A DNA stretch of 64,000 nucleotides. It comes from Acidobacteriota bacterium. Its GTDB lineage: Bacteria > Acidobacteriota > Terriglobia > Acidiferrales > UBA7541. The first letter of the stretch is position 1. Each line of letters starts with the position of its first letter. Of this stretch, positions 42,116 to 51,113 are shown in pieces. A model generated the notes under the pieces. The model did no database searches. It was not told where the DNA came from and saw only the letters and a program-made list of their open reading frames with translations. The translations under genes and the position numbers were made by a program. The stretch lies in the NCBI GenBank assembly GCA_021324935.1, contig JAJPIE010000059.1, positions 18,095-82,094 of the forward strand, given 5' to 3'.

Positions 42116-45100
42116 TTAAGCGGCGGTGGCGGCGCGGCGCTTGGGAGCGGGAGCTTCGTCGCCTTCCCAGCGGACGCTGACGAGCTTGGAAACGCCAGGC
42201 TCCTGCATGGTGACGCCGTAAAGGACACTGCCGGTTTCCATGGTCTTGCGGTTGTGGGTGACGACGATGAATTGCGTCTGCGCGCTCATGTCGGCGATCA
42301 GCTTGGTGAAGCGGCCGACGTTGGCTTCGTCGAGCGGCGCGTCGACTTCGTCGAGAATACAGAAGGGGCTCGGCTGATAGCGGAAGATGGCAATGAGCAG
42401 CGCGAGCGCGGTCATGGCTTTTTCGCCGCCGGAGAGCAGGAGGACGTTCTGCAGGCGCTTGCCTGGCGGTGAAGCGACGATATCGATGCCGGCGTCCCCG
42501 GAGCTATCGGGTTCGGCGAGGCGCATCTCCGCGGTGCCGCCGCCGAAAATGGTGTGGAACGCGGCGGTGAAATTCGCGTTGATGGCGGCGAAGGCCTGTT
42601 CGAAGCGATCCTTGGTAATCTGGTCGAGCTCCTTGATGGCCTGCTGCGTGTCGGCGATGGACTGCAGCAGGTCGTCGCGCTCGCGGGTGAGGAAGGCGAA
42701 GCGCTGCTCGCACTCGTTGTATTCCTCGAGGGCCATCATGTTGACGGCGCCCATGTTTTCGATTTTTTGCTTCATTTCGCGGTAGCTGGCTTCGGCGATA
42801 GCGAGCTCCTCGCCGGACATAAAAGCCGTTTCGGAAGCGATAAGGTCCTCGGGTTGTGCGTTGACTTCGGCGAGGCAGGTTTCGCACAGATGGGCGCGAT
42901 CGGAATCGTTGCGGGCCTTTTCGATTTCGAATTTGCCGCGCTCTTCGCGCATTTCGTTCAGGGTCTGCCGGGCCATACGCAGGTGATCTTCGGTTTGGGT
43001 CACGTGCGTGCGGGCGGCTTCCCATTCCTGCTCGAACTCTTTCTGTTTTTCCTCGAGGTGAACTTTTTCGGCACGAAGCACGGCTAGCTGTTGCGTTAGC
43101 TCCTCCGATTGGCGGGCCAAGGCCTGGGTTTCTTCGCTGATCGAGACTTCCTGCTGGAGAAGGGCGAGTTCGCGGCGTTCGAGATCGGTGCGCTCGTCTT
43201 CCAGGCGCTTGGCGATGCCTTCGGCGAGCGCGAGACGCTCATTCATGGCCGCGAGATCGGCCCTGGCCGCTGAGAGTTCAGCCTGGTCGGTCTGAACGGC
43301 AGAACGGAGTTGCGCGACTTCCTCCGAGAGGCGATTGTTTTCCGCTTCGGCGTCCGCGCGCGAAGTGGCTGCGGCTTCGTGTTGAAATTTCGCCTGCTCG
43401 GCGCGAAGTTGCACGGCTTCGATTTCGCGGCGAATGCGGGCAAGTTCGGATTGGCAGACGGTCAGGTCGAGGCCGAGACGCGCGAGGTCGCTTTGGGATT
43501 GATCGTGGCGATGCTTGGTGGCGAAAAGCGTACGCTCGGCATCGCGGAGTTGCGCGCTAATCCCTTCGTGCGCCTGCTCGGCGGCGCGAAGCTCGGCGAC
43601 CAGATCATCGAGTTCGGCGCGGCTCACTTCCGAGCGGTGCTCGAGGTGCAAGACTTCCGCATCGAGGGCGCGAAGTTCGCGCTTCATGCCGAGCGGACCG
43701 GCTTCGTCCGGGCGCCCGCCAGTGACCATGCGGCCCTGATAGCAGGTGCCTTCCGGGGTGACGAAGGCGTATTGCGGGTACTCGCGCGCGAGCTTTTCGG
43801 CAGCGACGGGGCTATCGGTGAGATAGCCGGAACGCAGCCGGGGGAGGAATTGCTTGGCCGCGGGGCCGAGCGGATCGCGGAATTCGACGAGTTTATCGAG
43901 GCGGGCGATGACGCCGTCTTCGGTGCGGAAATGGACAATGGGTTCGTAATCGTCAAGTTTCAGGTTGCGCAGGGAATCGACGAAGAAGGTGGCGCGGCCG
44001 CCGACCTCGTTGCGAAGCAGGGAGACACCGGCGCGGGCGTGATCGAAAGTTTCGACGACGACGTACTCGAGTTCGTCGCGGAGATATTGTTCGACGGCCG
44101 CTTCATGCTGCTCCTGAACTTCGGCGTAATCGGCGAGCACGCCGACGGCGCGGAAATCCTGGCCGCCGTGGCGCTCGTTGGCGGCGAATAGTTTTTGCAC
44201 GGCTTCGCCGGTGTAGGAGCGGTCGTTCAGGATTTGCATGAGCGTGGAATGTCGCGCGCGAACGCCAGCGAGTGAATCGCGGAGGAGGTCGGCTTGCTTC
44301 TGCGCTTTCTCACGAGACTGCTTCAATTCGGCGATGCGGCCCTGGAGTTCGGCGGAGCGCTTCTGAAGTTCAGCCACCTGGGTGTTGGCGTTTTGCCAAT
44401 CCTGGGCGGCGCGCTCGGCGTCGTCGCGAACCTGAATGGAACTTTCCAGCAGGTTGGCTTCGCGGGCTTCTTGCTTGCGCAAGGCTTCGGACTGGTGAAC
44501 CAGGGCTTCCTCGGCTTGCTTTTGCTCGCCGTGTAGGCGGAGAAGACTGTCGCCTGCTTCAGTGGCGGCGCGGCGCAAGGCCTGCATGCGGGATTCAGCT
44601 TGGGCTATCTGGTTCGCGCGAGTGGCGGCGCGCTCGTTCAGTTCTTCCACGCGGGTGCTGACGGTGACGGAATCGCGGCGCGCATTTTCGACCGCGAGGA
44701 GTTGGGCTTCGTTACGCGTCTGCCATTCGGCGAGTTGCGCGGAGAGCGCATTACGTTCGACAACGATCTGAGCGTTGCGTCCGGTGAGCTCGGCGCTGCG
44801 CGTGTGGTTGAACGTGATGCGGTTTTCGATGCGGTCAACTTCGAGCGCGGTGTGATTCAGAACGTTCTGGTTCTGGCGAATTTCGGCGTCGAGCGAATAA
44901 ATGCGCTGGCTGAGGCGATCCTGTTCGGCTTCCTGCTCGTGGATCATTTGGGCGTGCCGGGTTTCGGTGATGGTCAGTTCGGTGAGTCGCGATTGCAGGC
45001 GCTCGGCCTCGGAGTCGAGTTCGCGAGCTTTGCCGGCGAGCATCTGGCGGACAATGCCGCGCATCTGTTCGCGAATTTCGGAATAGCGGCGGGCCTTGGC

Positions 45101-45958
45101 GGCCTGGCGCTTCAGCGAGCCAAGCTGCTTTTCGACCTCGATGACGATGTCGTTGACGCGGGCGAGATTCAGCCGCGAGGATTCGAGTTTTGCTTCGCTG
45201 AGGCGCTTTTTGGTTTTGAATTTCGTTACGCCGGCAGCTTCCTCGATGATGGCGCGGCGCTCCATGGGCTTGGTGGCGAGGATTTGGCCGATACGGCCCT
45301 GCTCGATGATGGCGTAGGAATCGGGACCCAAGCCGACGCCCATGAACATTTCCTGGATGTCGCGCAGGCGGCCGACGCGGCCGTTGATGAGATATTCGCT
45401 CTGCCCGCTGCGATAGAGGCGGCGGCTGACGACCACTTCGCCGGGCTTAGTAACCAGGGCAGGCTTTTCCGTCTTTTTCTTGCGCTTGGCCTTGAAGGCG
45501 GATTCGGGTTGCGCTTCTGTTGCCTCCGGGTTTTCGCCGGCATTTTCGGGAGTGGCTTCCGTTGCCTCAATAGCGGTCTCGATCATCTCGTCGAGACCGT
45601 TCGGACCGTTTGGCGCATCGGCAGGAGTTTCCGCGGCTTTTTCGTCTTGCTCGGCGTGTTCGAGTACAAATTTGGCGGCTTCGGCGAGTTCGGGGTCTTC
45701 GAGGGTGATGGTGACCTCTGCCATGCCAAGTGGCGGGCGCTTGATGGTGCCGTTGAAGATGCAATCGGCCATACGCTCGGCGCGGAGGGATTTGTGGCTC
45801 TGTTCGCCGAGAACCCAACTGATGGCGTCGACGACGTTGGATTTGCCGCAGCCGTTGGGACCGACAATGCAGGTGGTGCCGGTGCCGCTGAAGGTTACAA
45901 CGGTGCGTTCGCAAAAGGATTTGAAGCCGACGATTTCGACTTTGCGCAGCTTAAGCAA
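42116..45958 (-). CDS. smc: Chromosome partition protein SMC with head-domain insertion
   Basis: 1280 residues from ATG 45958. The N-terminal ATPase half holds Walker A GPNGCGKSNVVDAISWVLGE (about 33-52). Long coiled coils surround the hinge (about 545-700: GVLADYAEVQEQHEAAVEQY). The C-terminal half holds the signature LLLSGGEKAMTALALL and Walker B FCILDEVDAPLDE. It compacts and separates chromosomes with ScpA/B (not in window). Oddity: between EVTITLEDPE and EVVVSRRLYRSG (residues about 91-173) sit roughly 65 extra Glu/Ala/Pro-rich then Lys-rich residues not found in well-known SMCs. Confidence 0.95.
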   Translation of the reverse strand: MLKLRKVEIVGFKSFCERTVVTFSGTGTTCIVGPNGCGKSNVVDAISWVLGEQSHKSLRAERMADCIFNGTIKRPPLGMAEVTITLEDPELAEAAKFVLEHAEQDEKAAETPADAPNGPNGLDEMIETAIEATEATPENAGENPEATEAQPESAFKAKRKKKTEKPALVTKPGEVVVSRRLYRSGQSEYLINGRVGRLRDIQEMFMGVGLGPDSYAIIEQGRIGQILATKPMERRAIIEEAAGVTKFKTKKRLSEAKLESSRLNLARVNDIVIEVEKQLGSLKRQAAKARRYSEIREQMRGIVRQMLAGKARELDSEAERLQSRLTELTITETRHAQMIHEQEAEQDRLSQRIYSLDAEIRQNQNVLNHTALEVDRIENRITFNHTRSAELTGRNAQIVVERNALSAQLAEWQTRNEAQLLAVENARRDSVTVSTRVEELNERAATRANQIAQAESRMQALRRAATEAGDSLLRLHGEQKQAEEALVHQSEALRKQEAREANLLESSIQVRDDAERAAQDWQNANTQVAELQKRSAELQGRIAELKQSREKAQKQADLLRDSLAGVRARHSTLMQILNDRSYTGEAVQKLFAANERHGGQDFRAVGVLADYAEVQEQHEAAVEQYLRDELEYVVVETFDHARAGVSLLRNEVGGRATFFVDSLRNLKLDDYEPIVHFRTEDGVIARLDKLVEFRDPLGPAAKQFLPRLRSGYLTDSPVAAEKLAREYPQYAFVTPEGTCYQGRMVTGGRPDEAGPLGMKRELRALDAEVLHLEHRSEVSRAELDDLVAELRAAEQAHEGISAQLRDAERTLFATKHRHDQSQSDLARLGLDLTVCQSELARIRREIEAVQLRAEQAKFQHEAAATSRADAEAENNRLSEEVAQLRSAVQTDQAELSAARADLAAMNERLALAEGIAKRLEDERTDLERRELALLQQEVSISEETQALARQSEELTQQLAVLRAEKVHLEEKQKEFEQEWEAARTHVTQTEDHLRMARQTLNEMREERGKFEIEKARNDSDRAHLCETCLAEVNAQPEDLIASETAFMSGEELAIAEASYREMKQKIENMGAVNMMALEEYNECEQRFAFLTRERDDLLQSIADTQQAIKELDQITKDRFEQAFAAINANFTAAFHTIFGGGTAEMRLAEPDSSGDAGIDIVASPPGKRLQNVLLLSGGEKAMTALALLIAIFRYQPSPFCILDEVDAPLDEANVGRFTKLIADMSAQTQFIVVTHNRKTMETGSVLYGVTMQEPGVSKLVSVRWEGDEAPAPKRRAATAA

Positions 45959-46610
45959 GGTGTCCCCTCTAGTCGTAACCTACTGCTTCGCGGCGCCGGA
46001 TCAATGGAACTCGGTCCGGCGTGCGTTCCCCCGTTGCGCGGCATGCGTTCTGGTGTTCACTGGGCCTGCAAGCCGCATGAACCGCCCAACGCACACACCA
46101 TCAGCGCTGACAAAATTAACCAGGGTCTTTGGCGCGAAGAGAGACGACTTTCCTTTCCTCGAGAGGAGGAGTCTTCACGCAACGTTTCTGTCCGTAACAG
46201 ACAGAAAGCAAACACGTTTGGCAGGTTCTCGGTCAGAGCCCAGCCGCCTGGCGCTAAGATGGCGGTACGGGGGAAAAGCGTAGCATGGGAAAATGGGCGT
46301 GTAAAGGGCTACGCAAGGGGTTGTGGGTACTTTTGAGAGGGCACAAGTAATCCGACAGAGGGAGGCTTTGCGACGCATTCGAGCAACGTGCACTGAGATG
46401 TGAGCTGTCAGCCTTACGCTGTTGGCCATTCGCTATAAGCACGAAAAATCTCACTTCGGCCGCCCGTATTTTTTCAGAGGCACTTGTTTGGATCGCGTAC
46501 CGCTCTCCTTCGCAAGCATTCTGAATGCGGAGGAGCTTCTGACGCTATGAGTGTTGCGGGATGCCTTATTTACAATGCGGGCCACTTCAGAAAGTGCCCC
46601 CACGTTCCAG
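45959..46610. other. 652-bp intergenic region
   Basis: Gap upstream of smc, between it and the methyltransferase gene (both minus). Short open frames exist, but none has a ribosome site or credible composition. It holds one perfect inverted repeat, TTTCTGTC-N7-GACAGAAA at 46185-46207, without a T-run, possibly an operator. The smc promoter must lie here, but I could not settle on one. Confidence 0.4.
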
Positions 46611-47375
46611 TTAGACACGCTTGCCGGAAATGCGGAGGCGGCGGTAGTCCATGGTCCAATGTCCGTTGTTATAGAGAGCCGGCCGGAGTTCGCGCTCGAT
46701 TACCTCTTTGAACTGCTCGCGGACGGGGTCGGGGAGCGAGCCCGAGAAGGCCGCACCGAACATATCGAGCCAGTTGCGGAGGCCGCGCTCGCCATCGTCG
46801 AGAGGGGTGGGACGGTCGAAGAGGATGGCGTAGGTGACTTCGATGCCGTGCTTTTCGAGCAGGCCGGAGTATTCGGGGATGGTCGGGTAATACCACGGAC
46901 GGGGCGGAGCACCCGGCAGGGCGAGATTTCTCCAGGCGCGGTGGATGGCTTTAAGCAGCTCATTCGTGTTGCCTTTGCCGCCGAATTCCGCGACGAACCG
47001 GCCACCCGGCTTCAGGAGTTTCGCGATGGCGGTGATGACGCGTTCGGGTTCGTGGATCCAATGGAGCGTGGCGTTGGAAAAAACGGCGTCGAACGTCTCT
47101 TCCAGGGTGAGATCGAGAGCATCCATCACTTCGAAGCGGAGGGTAGGGTATTGTTCGCGGGCCTGCGCGATCATTTCGGGGGAGCGGTCAACGCCGAAAA
47201 CGTGCGCGCCGGCTTCGGCGATTTTGCTGGTCAGGTGGCCGGTGCCGCAGCCGAGGTCGAGGATATGTTCACCAGGCTTTGGCTCGAGGAGTTCGAGAAC
47301 GCCGGCGGCGAGTTTCCAGACGAAGGAGTGCTTGTCGTCGTAAAGCTGGGAGTTCCATTTGGGCTGGTCGGGCAT
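46611..47375 (-). CDS. Class I SAM-dependent methyltransferase (Tam-like)
   Basis: 254 residues from ATG 47375. Start MPDQPKWNSQLYDDKHSFVW, SAM loop ILDLGCGTGHLT (about 39-50), acidic FGVDRSPEMI, MDALDL, and FDAVFSNATLHWI, then LLKPGGRFVAEFGG. This layout matches trans-aconitate methyltransferase-like and ubiquinone-type methyltransferases. The substrate is not predictable from sequence. It is flanked by large gaps, with no operon partner. Confidence 0.85.
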   Translation of the reverse strand: MPDQPKWNSQLYDDKHSFVWKLAAGVLELLEPKPGEHILDLGCGTGHLTSKIAEAGAHVFGVDRSPEMIAQAREQYPTLRFEVMDALDLTLEETFDAVFSNATLHWIHEPERVITAIAKLLKPGGRFVAEFGGKGNTNELLKAIHRAWRNLALPGAPPRPWYYPTIPEYSGLLEKHGIEVTYAILFDRPTPLDDGERGLRNWLDMFGAAFSGSLPDPVREQFKEVIERELRPALYNNGHWTMDYRRLRISGKRV

Positions 47376-47539
47376 GCAGAAATGTTATCAGCAATCATTG
47401 GTCAATAATCAGTAAGAAAGGCGAGCAGCGAGCAGATAGCGGCGAACAGGAAGCGAGATTTGTTCGTGTGCAGGCACCGGGCTTTGGGCCGGAGGGATTC
47501 CGGGGCCTGCGCAATACGGGCGGGGCTAAGGCGGCGCGC

Positions 47540-48502
47540 CTACATTTTTTTTGCGCCGCCCATTTCGAGGACGGCGCCGGCTTGTGTTTCGAGGGTTTCG
47601 CCGGAGCCGAGATTGACGGCGGCGCGGGCGAGGCTGGCGTTGGTAACGGGGAAGGAGCCCGAGCCGTCGGTTTTGGCGTAGGGGAGCTCGTGAATGCCGG
47701 GGGCGGTGGCTTCGGCGACGGCCTCGATAGAGGCGCCGTTTTCCAGGCGACCGGAGAATTTCCAGCGGAGTTCGCCGGATCCGGAGCGCACGATTTCGAG
47801 CTCCTGGAGATAGCGGACGCGCGAAGCGACCCCATTATGCCACCAAATGGCCTTGCGAAAGGTCAGGCCCAGCGGTAAGTCGTAGACCAGAGCTTCCAAG
47901 GTGCTTGCGCCGCCGGGATGTGGAAAGCAGGCGTGCATCCAGCGCCAGTAGCTGCGATGGCGGTAGCCGCAATTATGGCCCTGCACGCCGAAGCCGAGGG
48001 GTTCACCGGAGAATTTCTGCCCGTCGAAAATGATTTCGCCCGAGAACGAGGCATCGGAGTGCGGCGAGCGGGAGAAGCCGATCCAACCCTTGTCGCTAAG
48101 CTTCACGCCAAAACGCGAGTGGATGCGGAGGTTCCAGGAAACGTGATGACCTTGCGGGCGGATATTTCCCCAGCAGCGGCCCTCCTCTATGCCGCTTTCG
48201 TTGACGTGGCAGTGGAAAGGAAAGTGGCCTGGAGCGCTAAGGCGCAATTCTTCCAGCGGAACATCGACGATAAAGGATTGTGGCGCGGCATCTTTCGGGA
48301 ACCAGGTTGCCCAGACTTGAAAATAACGGCGATGGGGGAGCGCAGCAGTGGGTTTCGGCTGCTGGACGAGCAAGCAGCGGAACCACCAGGCGCCGCTGCC
48401 GTCGGCAAGTCCGCAGCGGAGGAACCAGACTTCGTAGCGGCGGCGCATTTTCTCGCGGGTATAAACCGCGTTGAGTCGGGCGTGTGTCAGGGCATCGTCC
48501 AT
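47540..48502 (-). CDS. Lipocalin-like (CrtC/AttH/tocopherol cyclase-type?) protein
   Basis: 320 residues from ATG 48502 (MDDALTHARLNAVYTREKMR); the upstream open frame to 48616 is ignored. No signal peptide. Trp/His/Gly-rich beta strands such as YEVWFLRCGLADGSGAWWFR, HHVSWNLRIHSRFG and FGVQGHNCGYRHRSYWRWMH suggest two consecutive lipocalin-like barrels, as in hydroxyneurosporene synthase-like or AttH proteins. I am not certain of the family. The conserved-looking GHNCGYRHR segment is the natural place for an active or ligand site. No pathway partner lies nearby. Confidence 0.55.
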   Translation of the reverse strand: MDDALTHARLNAVYTREKMRRRYEVWFLRCGLADGSGAWWFRCLLVQQPKPTAALPHRRYFQVWATWFPKDAAPQSFIVDVPLEELRLSAPGHFPFHCHVNESGIEEGRCWGNIRPQGHHVSWNLRIHSRFGVKLSDKGWIGFSRSPHSDASFSGEIIFDGQKFSGEPLGFGVQGHNCGYRHRSYWRWMHACFPHPGGASTLEALVYDLPLGLTFRKAIWWHNGVASRVRYLQELEIVRSGSGELRWKFSGRLENGASIEAVAEATAPGIHELPYAKTDGSGSFPVTNASLARAAVNLGSGETLETQAGAVLEMGGAKKM

Positions 48503-48645
48503 TGGTTCGCGTGGAGCGAGGCAATCAGATAGCAGAGAGCAGTAATCAGAAAGAGCAGACCGAAAGTTGACAAATGTTTTGCTGCTCGCGGCTAGCGGAA
48601 GGATAACAGCAAGCAAGGAGCAGCGAATAGGAAACAGGTCACAGG

Positions 48646-50601
48646 CTACTTCGCGGGCTTCAGATACTTGTCGAACCAGGCGAGCATGCGATTCAGGACG
48701 TCGATGCGATGCTTGACTTCCTGGAAGCCGTGCGGCTCGCGCGGGTAAAGAACGAGTTCGGCGTTGACGCCGTAGCGCTTGAGGCCACGATAGAGTTCCT
48801 CACTTTGGCCGATGGGATCGATGGGGTCCGATTCACCCTGGAGGATCAGAGTCGGGGTCTTGGCGTTTTTCAGGTAGAGGAAGGGCGAGCTGTTCAGGAA
48901 ACGTTCCGGATGTTCGTAAGGGACGCCGAAGAACCATTCGTCGTAAGCCGGGCCGATTTCGGTGCCGAACTCGGAGATAAGGTCGGCCATGCCGGCGCCG
49001 GAGACAGCGGCTTTGAAGCGATCGGTTTGCGTCACGGCCCATTCGGACATGTAGCCGCCGTAGGACCATCCGCCAATGCCCAGGCGCGCGGGATCCGCAA
49101 AGCCTTTTGCAACGAGATCGTCGACGCCGGCCATGACGTCCTTGAAGTCGCCGCCGCCCCAATCGGCGCGGTTCAACTCCACAAATTTTTCGCCGTAACC
49201 CGTGGAGCCGCGGACGTTGGGATACATCACCAGATAGCCGCGAGCGGCGAGTAATTGTCCCCAGGCTTCGACGGAGTCGCGCCAGTTTCCGGTGGGTCCG
49301 CCGTGGATGAGGATGACCGCCGGCAGCTTTGACTTGCCGTCGTAACCCACAGGACGCAAGAGAGCGGCTTCAATCTCGAGTCCATCGAAGGATTTATATT
49401 TGTAAAATTCCGGTGCGATCAGTCCGCAGGATTTCAAGGCATCGTTCAAATGCGTGACTTGGCGGGCCTGGCCCAGTGCGTCGCGCAGCCAGAGTTCCTG
49501 GGGTAAGACCGAAGTTTGTCCGACAAAAGCCACCTCGCCGGCACTGGAAACGGCGAATTCGCCCGGATTGACGGGAAGATCGGGCAGAACCTTGCGCTCG
49601 GCATTTTCACCGTACGTGGTCATCCGGTTGCGGAAGCCTTCCGCGTAGACAAGATACAAAGAGCCATCCTTGGACCAGCGATAATCTTCGAGCGCGCGAT
49701 CCAGGCTGGCGCCGGTCAAATTCCGCGGCATGCCGCCGGAGGATTCGAGCAGCCAAAGATCGTGAGGTTCCGGACCGTCATCGCGGGCAGCGGCGAAGCT
49801 GATGTATTTGCCGGCAGGCGAAACTTTTACCGCGTCGATAGGACCGTGAGGCGGGCGAAGTTCGTCCATGCCGCCGCGCAACCAGGCGCGATAGATGCCG
49901 TCGGTGTGTTGATCGGAGGCGGGCTTGCTGGAGGCCTGGACAATGAGGCTTTGGCCGTCGGGCATCCATTCAAGCGATTTGATTTTCCAGCTTTCGGGAG
50001 TGAGCGCGCGGGTATTATTCGTGGCGAGATCGAGGACGCGGAGGCGGGGCTGCCTGTCGTCCTGATCCACGACGCGCGCGTCGTCCTTGTCCTTCTCCTT
50101 TTTCTCCTGGGCCTCGGTTTTCGGCTCGGGAGCGAGATAGGCGATGGATTTGCCGTCAGGCGACCAGGCGAAGGCACTGACACTGGATTTGCCCTTGGTG
50201 AGCGGCACGCCTTCTCCGCCGGTCATGGGGAGAAGATAAATCTGCTGCTCGTCGCCTTCGCGATTGGAGAGAAAGGCGAGAGTCTTGCCGTCCGGAGACC
50301 AGCGAGGCGACGATTCGGATTTGGCGGAGAAGGTAAGCTGGCGCGTGACATTGCTCGCCTTGTCGTAGAGCCAGAGGTGGCGGGTGCGTTTTTCACCGGT
50401 GAGGGGATCGCTAACAATAAAGACGACTCGCGAGCCGTCCGGCGAGAATTGCGGGTCCTGGAGATTGCGGAGTTCCTGAAACGTATCCGGGGTGAGAGAT
50501 TTTTTCCCGGGAGAGGCGGCCGGTGGAGCAGACTCCTGCGCCCAACTGAAACTTCCCGCCAGCACGACGAGGACGAGCGAGACTGCCACACGCTTATGCA
50601 T
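48646..50601 (-). CDS. Exported S9-family prolyl oligopeptidase
   Basis: 651 residues from ATG 50601, preceded by GGGAGAAG; the frame open to 50940 is ignored. A signal peptide (SLVLVVLAGSFSWAQ) is followed by a TolB/WD-like beta-propeller (about 45-390: PQFSPDGSRVVFIVSDP, SPRWSPDGKTLAFLSNREGD). The alpha/beta-hydrolase comes last: VILIHGGPTGNW, nucleophile GGWSYGGYMS (Ser), Asp in GESDPIDPIGQSEE and His in REPHGFQEVKHR. The family cleaves short peptides, here outside the cytoplasm. The Lys/Glu run in the propeller loop (EKKEKDKDD) is a surface insert. Confidence 0.92.
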   Translation of the reverse strand: MHKRVAVSLVLVVLAGSFSWAQESAPPAASPGKKSLTPDTFQELRNLQDPQFSPDGSRVVFIVSDPLTGEKRTRHLWLYDKASNVTRQLTFSAKSESSPRWSPDGKTLAFLSNREGDEQQIYLLPMTGGEGVPLTKGKSSVSAFAWSPDGKSIAYLAPEPKTEAQEKKEKDKDDARVVDQDDRQPRLRVLDLATNNTRALTPESWKIKSLEWMPDGQSLIVQASSKPASDQHTDGIYRAWLRGGMDELRPPHGPIDAVKVSPAGKYISFAAARDDGPEPHDLWLLESSGGMPRNLTGASLDRALEDYRWSKDGSLYLVYAEGFRNRMTTYGENAERKVLPDLPVNPGEFAVSSAGEVAFVGQTSVLPQELWLRDALGQARQVTHLNDALKSCGLIAPEFYKYKSFDGLEIEAALLRPVGYDGKSKLPAVILIHGGPTGNWRDSVEAWGQLLAARGYLVMYPNVRGSTGYGEKFVELNRADWGGGDFKDVMAGVDDLVAKGFADPARLGIGGWSYGGYMSEWAVTQTDRFKAAVSGAGMADLISEFGTEIGPAYDEWFFGVPYEHPERFLNSSPFLYLKNAKTPTLILQGESDPIDPIGQSEELYRGLKRYGVNAELVLYPREPHGFQEVKHRIDVLNRMLAWFDKYLKPAK

Positions 50602-50772
50602 GCGAACTTCTCCCGAAGAGGCGATTGGGGCGAAACCATTTGGACTGTATGCGCCGCGGGTTGCGGATGTCAATTGCCTGCGATATTTCCGCGAAGGAAT
50701 TTCAGCGTTCACGGATTTGTAAGCAAAAATGAGAAGAACGGGTATAGGATTTAGCGTGAATGGGAGGGCGAC

Positions 50773-50982
50773 ATGGCGAAAACCGACCGGCTGAAGGAAG
50801 TCAGCGTGAAGGTGGGCACGGCGCTGGGGAAGGCAAACCGCGAGGCGCACAGTAAGGCTAAGAAGGTGTCGGAGGCCAGCAAAGTGGCCAAGGAAGAGTT
50901 GCAGGAAATCTCGAAGCAGGTCGAAGCGATGAAAAAGCAACTGGAGAAGACCGCGAAGCGGCTGAAAGCAGCACTGAGCTAA
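50773..50982 (+). CDS. Small Lys-rich coiled-coil protein
   Basis: 69 residues from ATG 50773, preceded by GGGAGGG. It is predicted entirely helical with heptad-like spacing (SKVAKEELQEISKQVEAMKK) and a strongly basic N-terminal half (VGTALGKANREAHSKAKKV). It has no signal peptide and no known motif. Good ribosome site and coding composition argue that it is real. It is divergent from the S9 peptidase gene and followed by a palindrome, then cysS. The function is unknown; nucleic-acid or protein binding is plausible. Confidence 0.65.
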   Translation: MAKTDRLKEVSVKVGTALGKANREAHSKAKKVSEASKVAKEELQEISKQVEAMKKQLEKTAKRLKAALS

Positions 50983-50995
50983 GCGGTGCGAGAAT

Positions 50996-51015
50996 CACGG
51001 GCAGAATTGCCCGTG
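50996..51015. repeat. Palindrome between small gene and cysS
   Basis: Perfect 8-bp stem CACGGGCA-GAAT-TGCCCGTG, 14 bp after the stop of the small gene and followed by CCACTTGCGCATTACA, without a T-run. It may act as a weak terminator, or be another copy of the dispersed intergenic palindromes. Confidence 0.5.
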
Positions 51016-51113
51016 CCACTTGCGCATTACAATGCAGTGTCATTGCGGCGCTGGCGGAGGCTCGGCTACAATCGCTTATTTGCTTGAGGACGGAGAGGTC
51101 TGGCCGAGACGCG

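Noticed and set aside
44600..46336. 578-codon plus-strand open frame across smc
   Set aside because: It is antisense to the clearly recognised SMC gene; long antisense frames are common in GC-rich DNA with this codon bias. No domain or start site was seen.
46175..46429. 84-codon minus-strand open frame upstream of smc
   Set aside because: No ribosome site, odd composition and no match to anything I know.
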